Assembly: GCF_004341845.1 (NCBI RefSeq)
Contig: NZ_SLVB01000006.1
Coordinates: 62,001-126,000 of the forward strand
Source: Novosphingobium sp. PhB165
GTDB taxonomy: Bacteria > Pseudomonadota > Alphaproteobacteria > Sphingomonadales > Sphingomonadaceae
DNA: 64,000 nucleotides
Reading direction: 5' to 3'
Shown: piece after piece, positions 8,604 through 16,232 of the stretch
Layout of the letters: each line of letters begins with the position of its first letter
Position numbering within the stretch: position 1 is the stretch's first letter
Position numbers and translations under genes: made by a program
The notes under the pieces: model-generated
What the model was told of the DNA's origin: nothing
What the model saw: the letters and a program-made list of their open reading frames with translations, nothing else
Databases searched by the model: none

Positions 8604-8911
8604 GCGGTGCCCTTGAGGATCTGCCCGAGCAGCATGCGCAGCGGCGCGGCGCAGGCGGCGAGGCCCTGCGTCACCACGGCCTCACCCACCATATTGCGAG
8701 TCAGCCCTTCGCGGCGGGCGAGGCAGTGCCAGAACAGAGCGGCCAGTTCGGCAAGGCGAAGCTGGCCGGCGCCCGCCCGCTCGACGAGGGCGAAGAGCGG
8801 GCCGAGTTCGTCCTCGGCCGCGACCAGCGCGGTGAACGTGGGGCGCAGGAGATGCGCGGTGCCGCCGATCTCCAACGTGGCCTCGCCGCGCAGCGGGTTG
8901 ACCTGAGTCAT
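8600..8911 (-). CDS. GTA gp10-type protein (tail assembly)
   Basis: The 103-residue product starts at ATG 8911, which overlaps the gp9 stop (ATGA). It matches the GTA gp10 family (NPLRGEATLEIGGTAHLLRP, FTALVAAEDELGPLFALVER). It lies between the major tail protein and the gp10.1 chaperone and probably acts as a tail assembly chaperone. Longer frames through this stretch run into gp9 and are not credible. Confidence 0.8.
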   Translation of the reverse strand: MTQVNPLRGEATLEIGGTAHLLRPTFTALVAAEDELGPLFALVERAGAGQLRLAELAALFWHCLARREGLTRNMVGEAVVTQGLAACAAPLRMLLGQILKGTA

Positions 8912-9315
8912 GCCGGGATGACCGAGCCCGAGCTTTCGAGCTGGATGGTGTAATTGCGCTCGCCATTGAAATCGCCGGCATAGTCGAGCCGCTGGACGAG
9001 GAACTTGCCGCGCAGGCGGTCGCCGTCCTCGAAGCTCAATTCGTAATCGTCGAGCGTGCCGGCCAGGGCATTGGCGCGGATTTTGGCCTCGGCGGCGCTG
9101 CCGAGGAAGATCCCCGCGGCGCTCACCGAAACCGAGCGGGCACCGGCACCCGAGAGCAGCTCGCGCCAGCCTCCGCTGTCCTTGCTGGTGATGACGACGG
9201 TGTCGCCGGTGACCGACATCTGCGTGGTGCGCAGGCCGGCGACGGTTTGATAGGCGGCGGGGGTGGCGCCATCGGAGATCTTGAGCAGGAAAGCGCTGCC
9301 GTTCTGGGCGGGCAT
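8908..9315 (-). CDS. GTA gp9-type major tail tube protein
   Basis: This 135-residue protein matches the phage major tail protein family of GTAs: start MPAQNGSAFLLKISDG, then VAGLRTTQMSVTGDTVVITS, KDSGGWRELLSGAGARSVSV and a C-terminal FNGERNYTIQLESSG. Hexameric rings of it stack into the tail tube. It is separated from gp8 by 194 bases of palindromic repeat, the widest gap within the tail genes. Confidence 0.85.
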   Translation of the reverse strand: MPAQNGSAFLLKISDGATPAAYQTVAGLRTTQMSVTGDTVVITSKDSGGWRELLSGAGARSVSVSAAGIFLGSAAEAKIRANALAGTLDDYELSFEDGDRLRGKFLVQRLDYAGDFNGERNYTIQLESSGSVIPA

Positions 9316-9344
9316 GGTGTGGCTCCTTGTGGTGGGGCGGTGTT

Positions 9345-9490
9345 ACGGGGGGCTTCGACAAGCTCAGCCTGAGCGGGGCGGGAGAGGGCTTAGACAGGCT
9401 CAGCCTGAGCGGACGGGGAGGGGCGCTTCCTGCCTCGTTCATGGAGGGGCCCACTGACTCCGCTCATCCTGAGCTTGTCGAAGGATCACC
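9345..9490. repeat. Cluster of three CAAGCTCAG-type palindromic repeats inside the GTA operon
   Basis: Three copies of the dispersed repeat are present. Two read CTTCGACAAGCTCAGCCTGA or close variants (about 9352-9371 and 9389-9408). One inverted copy (CTCATCCTGAGCTTGTCGAA) is at about 9463-9482. They fill the gp8-gp9 interval (9316-9509), which contains no gene. Confidence 0.85.
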
Positions 9491-9509
9491 CCCAAGCTGT
9501 CGAAAAGAG

Positions 9510-9899
9510 TCAGCCCGCCAACAGGCGAAAACGATATTCGAGCAGGATCGCCCGGCGACTTTCACCACGCTGTTCGGCACGGGCGCGCAGGAACACGATG
9601 CTGACGACCTCGAAGTCCGGCTGATCGCGCGGCAGGCTTTCCACCCGCGCCTCGATGCCCGCGACAAGGCTGGCCGCCGTATCCGGCGTGTCGCCCCGAC
9701 ATTGCAGTTCGAGCGCCACGCGAACCTCGCGGCCCGGCGTGGTCTTGCAACTCCAGTCAGTGCTGGCGCTGGAAGCGATGGCCAGCCAGGGCAGACTGGT
9801 GCGCGAGGGCGCCTCCTCCACCACGGCGTTGAGTTCGGCGCCGAGCACGGGATCTGCGGCAAGCCAGTCGATCAGCGCGGCGCGCAGGGCGATTTCCAT
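9510..9899 (-). CDS. GTA gp8-type tail terminator (DUF3168)
   Basis: The 129-residue product fits DUF3168 (RAALIDWLAADPVLGA, PWLAIASSASTDWSCKTTPG, REVRVALELQCRG, and a basic C-terminus ending YRFRLLAG). In GTAs this protein caps the tail tube before head joining. It starts 3 bases after the upstream small gene ends. Confidence 0.8.
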   Translation of the reverse strand: MEIALRAALIDWLAADPVLGAELNAVVEEAPSRTSLPWLAIASSASTDWSCKTTPGREVRVALELQCRGDTPDTAASLVAGIEARVESLPRDQPDFEVVSIVFLRARAEQRGESRRAILLEYRFRLLAG

Positions 9900-9902
9900 G
9901 GG

Positions 9903-10085
9903 CTATCCTTTCGCGAAAAGCGGCCAGACGAGATCGGCCCGGCGCCAGCGGCTCTCATCCTCGCGTGCGGTGAACTCCTGCGTTTCGGCGTGTGCGGCGG
10001 CCAGAGCGGCGGCGCGGGCGGTGAGGCGCTGGGCGAGGTCGTCGAAGGCCTTGTCGGCGTCGGCCGCGATCATCGGCGTGCTCAT
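9903..10085 (-). CDS. Small protein at the gp7 (stopper) position
   Basis: A 60-residue frame (MSTPMIAADADKAFDDLAQR, ending ADLVWPLFAKG) starts at ATG 10085, inside an ATGA overlap with the gp6 stop, and ends 3 bases before gp8. This tight coupling shows it is a real gene. It occupies the place of gp7, the head-tail stopper, which is about 110 residues in R. capsulatus. It looks like one helix plus a short tail, not the stopper beta-barrel. It could be a shrunken gp7 or an unrelated replacement. The function is not recognised. Confidence 0.6.
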   Translation of the reverse strand: MSTPMIAADADKAFDDLAQRLTARAAALAAAHAETQEFTAREDESRWRRADLVWPLFAKG

Positions 10086-10630
10086 GCCAGCCGCATCCGG
10101 CGCCATGGCCGCCACAGTGCGGCGACGGAGGCGGGCGGCAAGGGTGCCGCGCCTGCACTCTCGCGCTCGCGATGCTGATGCGCGGCGAAGCGGATGATCC
10201 CGTGGCGCAGCGCGTTGGGCAGGCCGTCCCAATCGGCGGCGAGCCCGGCGGTGAAGCGCACGGCCACCCGCGTCGCGCCCGAAAGTATCGGCAGGCGTAC
10301 GCAGCCGCTGCCATCGGCGCAGAGGTCGACTTCGTAGGTTCCGGCCGGCAGCGCAAAGCGAGTGCCATCGGCGTCGATGCTATCGACTGCGGTGATCGCC
10401 TGCACCGGACGGGTCGCAAGCGTGTTCCAGCCCGGACGGGCGGGCAGCACTTCCTCGCACTGCGCGGTGAAGGGTAGCTGTGCGGTAAAAGCCTCGAAGA
10501 TGTCGAGCGCGCTGGCGAGCAGGCCCGAAAGCGGTGCGTCGTCGCGCGCGGTGGTCACGCCGAGCCACTGCTTGAGCTCGGCAAGCGCCGAGGAGGGCAG
10601 CACGGCCGGCGTAAGGATGACCCGGTTCAT
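10082..10630 (-). CDS. GTA gp6-type head-tail connector (adaptor)
   Basis: The 182-residue product matches the phage gp6-like head-tail connector family (LPSSALAELKQWLGVTTARD, LLASALDIFEAFT, NALRHGIIRFAAHQH). It should form the ring that docks on the portal after DNA packaging. It is coupled to the next gene by ATGA, and lies 121 bases downstream of the capsid gene. Confidence 0.8.
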   Translation of the reverse strand: MNRVILTPAVLPSSALAELKQWLGVTTARDDAPLSGLLASALDIFEAFTAQLPFTAQCEEVLPARPGWNTLATRPVQAITAVDSIDADGTRFALPAGTYEVDLCADGSGCVRLPILSGATRVAVRFTAGLAADWDGLPNALRHGIIRFAAHQHRERESAGAAPLPPASVAALWRPWRRMRLA

Positions 10631-10751
10631 GGGCTACTCCGATCAGGATGGAATGGGGTGCAGGAGGCGGCGCGCTGCCGCCTCCTGCGAGAAAGCGGCG
10701 CGCCAGGGAGGGGCTCCCCCGACAAAGTCCGCTTTCATGAGGCCGCCTTCG

Positions 10752-11891
10752 TCAGGCCGAGATCTTGAGCAGCTTGATCGCGTCCGAATCGAGCACCTGC
10801 CCGCCGATCCGCTTCGTCGCGTAGAAGTTGACGAAGGGCTTGTTGGTATAGGGATCGCGCAGGATCGAGGTGGTGCTGCGTTCCGCGATCAGATAGCCCG
10901 CGCGGAAGTTCCCGAAGGCGATGGGGAAGGCACCGGCCGCCACATCGGGCATGTCCTCGGCTTCGACGACCGGATAGCCGAGCAGGCGGTTCGGCTGGCC
11001 GTCCATCAGGCCCGGCTGCCAGAGGAACGAGCCGTCCGCCGCCTTCAGCTTGCACACCACCGCCAGCGTGGCCGAGTTCATCACCCAGCTTGCGCCCTGC
11101 CGGTGACCGCCCTTGAGCGAATGGACAAGGTCGATCAGCTTGAGTTCGGGCGCGGTGTCGAAGCCGGTGGCATTGCCCGAAACCATGAACTGCAAGGTGC
11201 CGAACGGGCGCACCGCATCGGTGGTGGCGGCGCTCGGCGCGGCAAGGAAGCCCTTGGGCTGGTTGGTGCCGGTGCCGTTGATGAAGGCAGCGCCTTCGGC
11301 ACGGGCGAATTCCATCGCGATCTCGTCCGCCAGCCACGACTGGATGTCGAACATGGCATCGTCGAGCATGGCCTGGCTGGCGGCCGGATTGGCATAGAGT
11401 TCGCCGGTGGGCGGGGCGATTTCGGCAAGGCTCGGCGTGGCGGTTTCGGGGCGCGTGGCGGTCTCGCTGACCCAGCCCGAGGCGGTGCCCCCGGTGTTGA
11501 TGAGCTTGCGATAGCCTGCCGTGCCGGTCTGGACGACTTGCGCGATCGAGCGGATCGGGCTGATATTCTTGAGGCGGCTGGCGATCAGCGCATCGATCTC
11601 GCGCGGGACCGCATAGCCGCCGTCCGAGGCGACCATGCCCGACATCGACTTGAGTTCGGTCTCGCGGCCCATACGCAAGTAGCCGTCGACGAAGCCCTTC
11701 ACTTCGATGCTGGCGGTGCTGGTTGCCCCTGCGATCAGCGGGCGGGCAGCGGCGCGGCTGACGCGGTCGAGCCGAGATTTCACATCCTCGACATCGCCGC
11801 GCAGGGCGTCGACGGCGGCATCGGTGGCGTCCTGACGGGCGACGAGATCGAACGAGGAGTCGAGTGCTTCAACCGGGGAAGTGGATTCCAT
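10752..11891 (-). CDS. GTA gp5-type HK97-fold major capsid protein
   Basis: The 379-residue product starts with a predicted coiled-coil delta domain (about 1-95: VARQDATDAAVDALRGDVED, VKSRLDRVSR), which the prohead protease would remove. The HK97-like capsid fold follows (DGGYAVPREIDALIASRLK, WVSETATRPETATPSLAEI, FARAEGAAFINGTGTNQPKG, MNSATLAVVCKLK, NFRAGYLIAERSTTSILRDP). It builds the head. It lies 66 bases after the protease gene, in the order usual for HK97-type heads. Confidence 0.92.
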   Translation of the reverse strand: MESTSPVEALDSSFDLVARQDATDAAVDALRGDVEDVKSRLDRVSRAAARPLIAGATSTASIEVKGFVDGYLRMGRETELKSMSGMVASDGGYAVPREIDALIASRLKNISPIRSIAQVVQTGTAGYRKLINTGGTASGWVSETATRPETATPSLAEIAPPTGELYANPAASQAMLDDAMFDIQSWLADEIAMEFARAEGAAFINGTGTNQPKGFLAAPSAATTDAVRPFGTLQFMVSGNATGFDTAPELKLIDLVHSLKGGHRQGASWVMNSATLAVVCKLKAADGSFLWQPGLMDGQPNRLLGYPVVEAEDMPDVAAGAFPIAFGNFRAGYLIAERSTTSILRDPYTNKPFVNFYATKRIGGQVLDSDAIKLLKISA

Positions 11892-11957
11892 GGGGCATTC
11901 ACCTTTCGCGATGGTGCCGCCGGTGCGGCGGCGGAAAGCAGGAGAAATTGGGGAAGG

Positions 11958-12446
11958 TCAGGAAACGAGATGGACCCGCGCGCCGTGCTGCATCGGGTGA
12001 GTGACAAGGCTGACTTCGAACAGTTCGAGGTCGAGCAGGTCGCGGCCTTCGGCCCCCGTGCGGCTGGAAAGCGCGCGATAGCCGAACGACAGACCAGTCA
12101 CGCTGCCGCGCCGGAGTGCGAGGCCCGCCGCGCCGTCGGGATTGTCGATCGCCGCGATGACGCGCAGGCCGCGTGCATCCTCGGCGGCGGTCTCGACCCA
12201 GCCCACGCGCAAGTCCGACCGGTGCTGCCAATAGAGTGGAAGCGGATCGCGGCGCTCCGCCAGCGTGCGGGCGAAAGCGCCGGGCCGGATCATGTCGCGC
12301 CCGGCGTCGCGGGTGTCGAACAGTGCGGCGTAGCCTGCGAAACGGAGGGGAAGGCGAGGTTGCTGGACCCGCTCATCCTGAGCTTGTCGAAGCCGCTCAT
12401 CCTGAGCTTGTCGAAGCCGTTCATCCTGAGCTTGTCGAAGGATCAT
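11958..12446 (-). CDS. GTA gp4-type prohead protease with repeat-encoded N-terminus
   Basis: The 162-residue product is a prohead serine protease of the HK97 type: RFAGYAALFDTRDAGRDMIR, PLYWQHRSDLRVGWV (catalytic His region), GSVTGLSFGY (catalytic Ser region) and LFEVSLVTHP. It matures the capsid by trimming gp5. The ATG at 12446 overlaps the stop of the preceding gene (ATGA). Residues 3-26 are three tandem copies of LRQAQDER, which is the translation of a dispersed palindromic repeat. The normal family N-terminus begins only near residue 32. Translation therefore appears to run through an invaded repeat. No other start lies before the conserved part. Confidence 0.85.
   Translation of the reverse strand: MILRQAQDERLRQAQDERLRQAQDERVQQPRLPLRFAGYAALFDTRDAGRDMIRPGAFARTLAERRDPLPLYWQHRSDLRVGWVETAAEDARGLRVIAAIDNPDGAAGLALRRGSVTGLSFGYRALSSRTGAEGRDLLDLELFEVSLVTHPMQHGARVHLVS
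12372..12440. repeat. Three tandem copies of the CATCCTGAGCTTGTCGAAG repeat in coding sequence
   Basis: Copies at 12372-12392, 12396-12416 and 12420-12440 have an exact 24-base period (8 codons). They keep the prohead protease frame open on the minus strand. The same sequence, single or paired, occurs outside genes at 9.4 and 29.6 kb, with a variant at 38.6 kb. Confidence 0.95.
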
Positions 12447-12751
12447 CGCAGCAGCCCCGTCGTGCCGCAGCGCACGGCAAGACCAAGCAGCAGCGCGGCC
12501 AGCACTGCGCGCACCATCCAGCCGATCGCGGCAGCCTGCGCGCTGGCCTTGGCGTCGCGCCAGGCCTGCAGCAGTTCGCGCAGTTCGGAGAGGTCTCCCG
12601 GCGCGGTGGCGTCATCGAGGCCGATGCGCATGAGCATGCGGCGCGCGCCGACCTCGCTCGCTTCCTCGACGATGGCGCGCAAAGTCACCAACTCGCTGCC
12701 TTCGGCGGCCGCCTGCGCCAGCAGACCGGCCAGCATGTCCTTTTGGTTCAT
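12443..12751 (-). CDS. Small membrane protein between portal and protease (DUF6127-like)
   Basis: The 102-residue product has a soluble helical part (about 1-75) and one membrane segment (IGWMVRAVLAALLLGLAVRC, about 77-96). It is joined to the portal gene and the protease gene by ATGA overlaps. GTA clusters of sphingomonads and Rhodobacter have a small gene at this place. The name DUF6127 is a recollection, not checked. Its role in particle assembly is unknown. Confidence 0.65.
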   Translation of the reverse strand: MNQKDMLAGLLAQAAAEGSELVTLRAIVEEASEVGARRMLMRIGLDDATAPGDLSELRELLQAWRDAKASAQAAAIGWMVRAVLAALLLGLAVRCGTTGLLR

Positions 12752-13920
12752 GATTTGTTCTCCTGATCCTGGGACGTGGATGTGCGCTCGGGCAGGCCGA
12801 GCAGGGCGCGCTTCTCGGCGTCGTCGAGGAAATCGGCGGCGCTGACTTGCGCCCAGAGCCGCTCACGGTCCTCTGACAGCGCGGGCACCCGGTCGAGGTC
12901 GATGGCGAGCGCGGCATCGGGGAACCACGGCGAGAGACCCTCGCAAAGCGCGGCAAAGATCTTGCTCGCCAGCGGCAGCAGCGTCAGTCGCCAGAGCGCG
13001 CGGTTGGCCTCGCGGTAATTGGCGTAAGTGGCGTCGCCGGGCAGGCCGAGCAGCATCGGCGGCACGCCGAAGGCCAGCGCCACGTCGCGCGCGGCGGCGG
13101 CCTTGAGCGTGGCGAAGTCCATGTCGGCGGGTGTCAGCGCGATGGCCTGCCACTTCAGTCCGCCTTCCAGCAGCATCGGCCGCCCGGCATTGGTCGCGCC
13201 GGCATAAGCGTGGGTCAGTTCGGTCCTGAGGCGGTCGAACTGCTCGGTGGTCAGCGTGTTGCCGCCCTCCGCCTCGTAGACCAGCGCGCCGGAGGGGCGG
13301 GCGGCGTTTTCCAGAAGCTGGCGGTTCCACTGCGCGGCGGCATTGTGCGTGGCAATCGCCTCGTCGGCGGCGGCGAGGCAACCGGCGCCGTAATGGTCGT
13401 CCGCCGGGTGGAAATGGCGGATGTGAATCACATTGGGCGCGGCGTCCTCGTCCAGCAGCGGGATGGCGAGACGCTGTCCGGCGACGTCATAGGCGTATGC
13501 GGAGGGCCAGCCGTCCTCGCCGGCGACAATCGTCACGCGCTCGGGCCGCAGGGCGAACAGTTCGACGGGCCGACCGCGCGCGTCCTTGAGCACCTGCACA
13601 TAGGCATTGCCGTGGAGCAGCAGGTGGCAGGCCAGCGTTTCCAGCAGCGACTGGCCGGCGCTGGTCTCGCTCACGAGGGCGAGCAGCTTCGGGTCAGCCA
13701 GCTTGAGCGGCGCGCCGCCGATCCCCTCGGCCACAAGACGCACGGCGCGCTGGGCCACGGGGTTTTCGAGATAGGCGCGGCGCACGGCCGAACTGTATTC
13801 GAAAGGAGCACGCCCGCCGCCGCAGTCGGCGAAGAACCATGGCGAAGCCGGCCCTCGCGCCAGGGGCACGCGGGTACTCTCGCCCTTGAAGGCGGCGACG
13901 AGCGTTTCGATGAAGGACAC
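12748..13920 (-). CDS. GTA gp3-type HK97-family portal protein
   Basis: The 390-residue product has the portal signatures YSSAVRRAYLENPVAQRAVR, LLLHGNAYVQVLKDARG, NVIHIRHFHPADDHYGAG and AFGVPPMLLGLPGDATYANY. Twelve copies form the DNA gate at the head vertex and dock the terminase. The C-terminus is low-complexity (TSTSQDQENKS). It is separated from the large terminase by 295 bases filled with a nested inverted repeat. Confidence 0.92.
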   Translation of the reverse strand: MSFIETLVAAFKGESTRVPLARGPASPWFFADCGGGRAPFEYSSAVRRAYLENPVAQRAVRLVAEGIGGAPLKLADPKLLALVSETSAGQSLLETLACHLLLHGNAYVQVLKDARGRPVELFALRPERVTIVAGEDGWPSAYAYDVAGQRLAIPLLDEDAAPNVIHIRHFHPADDHYGAGCLAAADEAIATHNAAAQWNRQLLENAARPSGALVYEAEGGNTLTTEQFDRLRTELTHAYAGATNAGRPMLLEGGLKWQAIALTPADMDFATLKAAAARDVALAFGVPPMLLGLPGDATYANYREANRALWRLTLLPLASKIFAALCEGLSPWFPDAALAIDLDRVPALSEDRERLWAQVSAADFLDDAEKRALLGLPERTSTSQDQENKS

Positions 13921-13977
13921 TAGGGGTTCCTTTCAATGGGTGTCTGGTGGAGCGGTTGAGGCCGCTGAATGGGGTCA

Positions 13978-14210
13978 GGCGGAGGCGCGGAGACGCGGAG
14001 AAGAGAAGTGAGATTTGGCGCGCAAAGGCGCGAAGGCGCAAAGGTGTCGTTCTGCGCCGCAGGCGCCCGTATCCCGGAAATGCTGCGGCAATCGCACGGT
14101 AAACAAATGAAAGCGGCTTCGCCGCAAACGCGACACCTTTGCGCCTTCGCGCCTTTGCGCGAACTCTCTGTTTGTTCTTCTCCGCGTCTCCGCGCCTCCG
14201 CGCGAACCGA
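13978..14210. repeat. Large nested inverted repeat between terminase and portal genes
   Basis: The outer arms (GGAGGCGCGGAGACGCGGAG near 13980, and its complement near 14184-14203) enclose inner arms built from GCAAAGGCGCGAAGGCGCAA (about 14023-14042, complement about 14134-14153). A further short palindrome lies at the centre. The element fills the gene-free interval 13921-14215 and would fold into a long hairpin in operon mRNA. Related elements lie at 17.5-17.7 and 54.36-54.43 kb. Confidence 0.9.
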
Positions 14211-14215
14211 TCTCT

Positions 14216-15544
14216 TCAGGGCAACCTGACTTGCGGGTCCGACGCCTTGCCCAGCATCAGCTCGTGCAAAGCCCAGACCAGCGCATCGGCACGGTCAGGC
14301 GAGCGCCCCGGACCTTGGTACGAACCACCGGAAACAAGACCGCACATCTCGTCCTCCAGCGCCGGAAACAGCCCGGCATGACGCACCCGCCCGGCCTCGT
14401 AGAGCGCGGCGACCGGCTCGGCGCGGGCGACTTTGCCCCGGCTGGCGTGAACCAGCCGCAGCGGCAGTGAAATCTCCGCCGCCCGCAGGACCGAGGCGAC
14501 CATGGCCCCACCCTGATTGGCTTCCGCCACCACCCGGTCGGCACGCCAGGCCGCCGCCGCTTGCGCCACGGCGCGGGCCCAGCGCTCGGGTCCGGCCTTT
14601 TCGACCGAGGCGTCGGCAAGCACATGCGCGATACCCTCGCCGGAAAGCCCGACGACAACGATCCCGCAGGCATCGCCGCCCGCTGAAGCCGGCGGATCGA
14701 CGCCGACAACCACCCGCCCGCATTCCGGCGCGGAATCCTCGCGGCATTGCTCCAGCAGCGCGCGGCTCCAGAGCGCGCCCTCGATGTCGGCGATCAGTTC
14801 GCCGTCGATCTCCTGCCGCCCGAGCAGGCTCTGCCCGAACGACCGGCGCATCGCGGCAAGGAAACGCGCGGGCAAGTTGGCGGCATTGTCGAACGTGCTC
14901 CCCCGCGTCACGATCACATCGCCAGATGCCGCTTCGGCCATGAGCCGCATGACCAGCGGCATGCTGCGCGGCGTGGTCGTGGCAACCACACGCGGATCGC
15001 GGCCCAAACGCAGGCCCATGAGCAGGTTGTCCCAACTCGAAAGGGCCCGCTGCGCCGCATTGTCCCACTTGGCGATCTCGTCGCACCAGGCGTGGCTATG
15101 CTGCGGGCCGCGCAGCGATTCGGGCTCGGCCGCCGAATAGAGCGTGGCCTGCGCCCCGTTCGGCCATGTCAGCCGCCGCAGCGAAGGCTCGAACCGGGGC
15201 CGCCGCCATGGCGCGCCCACCGAGAGCAGCCCGCTCTCGCCTTCGACCATGACCGCGCGCGCCTCGCCCAGATTGGCGGCGACGAGCGCGATCTGCGCGC
15301 CGGGATCCGCCTCGGCAATGCTGCGCACCCATTCGGCGCCGCAGCGGGTCTTGCCGAAGCCGCGCCCGGCCATGACCAGCCAGACCCGCCAGTCGCCTGC
15401 CGGGGCAAGTTGCGAGGGACGTGCCCAGACCGCCCAGTCCCAGCGCCATTCGCGGCGCTCGGACCGGTCGAGCCGGGCCATGAAGCCCTCGATCTCGTCG
15501 TCCCCGGCTTCGGCCAGCCATTGCAGCGGATCGGCCTCAGCCAT
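14216..15544 (-). CDS. GTA gp2-type large terminase
   Basis: The 442-residue product has an ATPase P-loop variant AGRGFGKT (59-66), a Walker B segment HAWCDEIAKW, and a C-terminal RNase H-like nuclease (VVGVDPPAS, VVAEANQGG, SPDRADALVWAL). It pumps host DNA into heads and cuts it by the headful mode. The start MAEADPLQWL at 15544 overlaps the small terminase stop by 8 bases and is preferred over a start 24 bases upstream. Family placement with GTA terminases rests on its neighbours and sequence style. Confidence 0.92.
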   Translation of the reverse strand: MAEADPLQWLAEAGDDEIEGFMARLDRSERREWRWDWAVWARPSQLAPAGDWRVWLVMAGRGFGKTRCGAEWVRSIAEADPGAQIALVAANLGEARAVMVEGESGLLSVGAPWRRPRFEPSLRRLTWPNGAQATLYSAAEPESLRGPQHSHAWCDEIAKWDNAAQRALSSWDNLLMGLRLGRDPRVVATTTPRSMPLVMRLMAEAASGDVIVTRGSTFDNAANLPARFLAAMRRSFGQSLLGRQEIDGELIADIEGALWSRALLEQCREDSAPECGRVVVGVDPPASAGGDACGIVVVGLSGEGIAHVLADASVEKAGPERWARAVAQAAAAWRADRVVAEANQGGAMVASVLRAAEISLPLRLVHASRGKVARAEPVAALYEAGRVRHAGLFPALEDEMCGLVSGGSYQGPGRSPDRADALVWALHELMLGKASDPQVRLP

Positions 15545-16043
15545 TGTCCGCGCCCTCCTGTTCGGCACTGCGGCGCGCGGTGACTTGCTCGCGCAGTTGC
15601 GTCAGCTTGGCCTGGATCGAGGCCCGCACCGCGCCCAGATCCTCATCCTCGCGCATGGCCCTTTCGCGCGCCACGGTCTCGCGATGGAGGCCGAGCAGGC
15701 GCAGGGCATTGGCATTGTCGAACTTCACTTCGCCGTCCTTCGGCTCGCCGAAGCGCAGGCGGTGGAGCAGTTCAAGCTCAAGGTTTTCATAGCCTTCGAG
15801 CAGCGCACCGCGCCATTCGCGGGCAAAATCGGGTTCCAGCCTGCGCACCTTGTAAGGACGGCTGGGGTGGACACCGGCCGTGGCGGCCGCGGCACTGACA
15901 TTCGAGGTTTCGGCCAGCGCGGCGAGAAATTCGGCGCGCCAGTGGCGGTTGGACTTGTCCTCACCCTTGGCGAGGGCGGCGCTGATCTTCGTCCGGCGCT
16001 TGCCCAAGGCAGCACCGGACGCAGCCCTTGTCGGCTCGACCAT
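15537..16043 (-). CDS. GTA small terminase (gp1-type)
   Basis: The 168-residue product has an N-terminal basic stretch (GKRRTKISAALAKG), a helix-turn-helix-like DNA-binding part (FLAALAETSNVSAAAATAGV) and a helical oligomerisation part ending in a charged tail. It recognises DNA for the large terminase. The start at 16043 (MVEPTRAA) has AGCAGGG nine bases upstream. A start at 16052 would have no spacing, and the longer frame from 16151 would run through the promoter. It is the first gene of the GTA operon. Confidence 0.8.
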   Translation of the reverse strand: MVEPTRAASGAALGKRRTKISAALAKGEDKSNRHWRAEFLAALAETSNVSAAAATAGVHPSRPYKVRRLEPDFAREWRGALLEGYENLELELLHRLRFGEPKDGEVKFDNANALRLLGLHRETVARERAMREDEDLGAVRASIQAKLTQLREQVTARRSAEQEGADNG

Positions 16044-16122
16044 CTGGGACATCCCTGCTGTTGACGGAAAATCGCGCGTTCCGTTGTCGCCCTGGCGACT
16101 CGAAACTTTGCGATGTTCCTGA

Positions 16123-16151
16123 TATGTACCAATCTGGCGTAACGCTGTCAA
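16123..16151 (-). promoter_or_regulatory. Strong sigma-70-like promoter of the GTA cluster
   Basis: On the minus strand a perfect TTGACA (16151-16146) is followed after exactly 17 bases by TACATA (16128-16123). Transcription would start near 16116 and give a leader of about 70 bases before the small terminase start. Confidence 0.6.
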
Positions 16152-16157
16152 TAAGAA

Positions 16158-16174
16158 ATAACCAAATAGGTTAT
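16158..16174. promoter_or_regulatory. Perfect dyad next to the GTA promoter (candidate operator)
   Basis: ATAACC and GGTTAT are separated by five bases, forming a 17-base dyad that ends 6 bases upstream of the -35 box. The region is unusually AT-rich for this genome. An activator or repressor site is plausible. It could also serve the divergent YqaA-like gene. Confidence 0.45.
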
Positions 16175-16232
16175 CGCTTGCCGCATGACGGCACCCCCAC
16201 TAAGCACGCGGCACGATTTGCCGGAGAATTCG

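Noticed and set aside
10362..12845. 827-residue open frame on the plus strand
   Set aside because: It runs antisense through capsid, protease and connector genes, has no family resemblance, and arises from high-GC codon bias.
13969..14229. Short arginine-rich protein frames in the terL-portal gap
   Set aside because: They are translations of the nested palindrome; the same pseudo-peptides appear at 17.5 and 54.4 kb.
1558..16064. Ordinary integrated prophage
   Set aside because: No integrase, repressor, replication or lysis genes and no attachment repeats; gene order, short tape measure and gp12-gp15 set match the GTA type.
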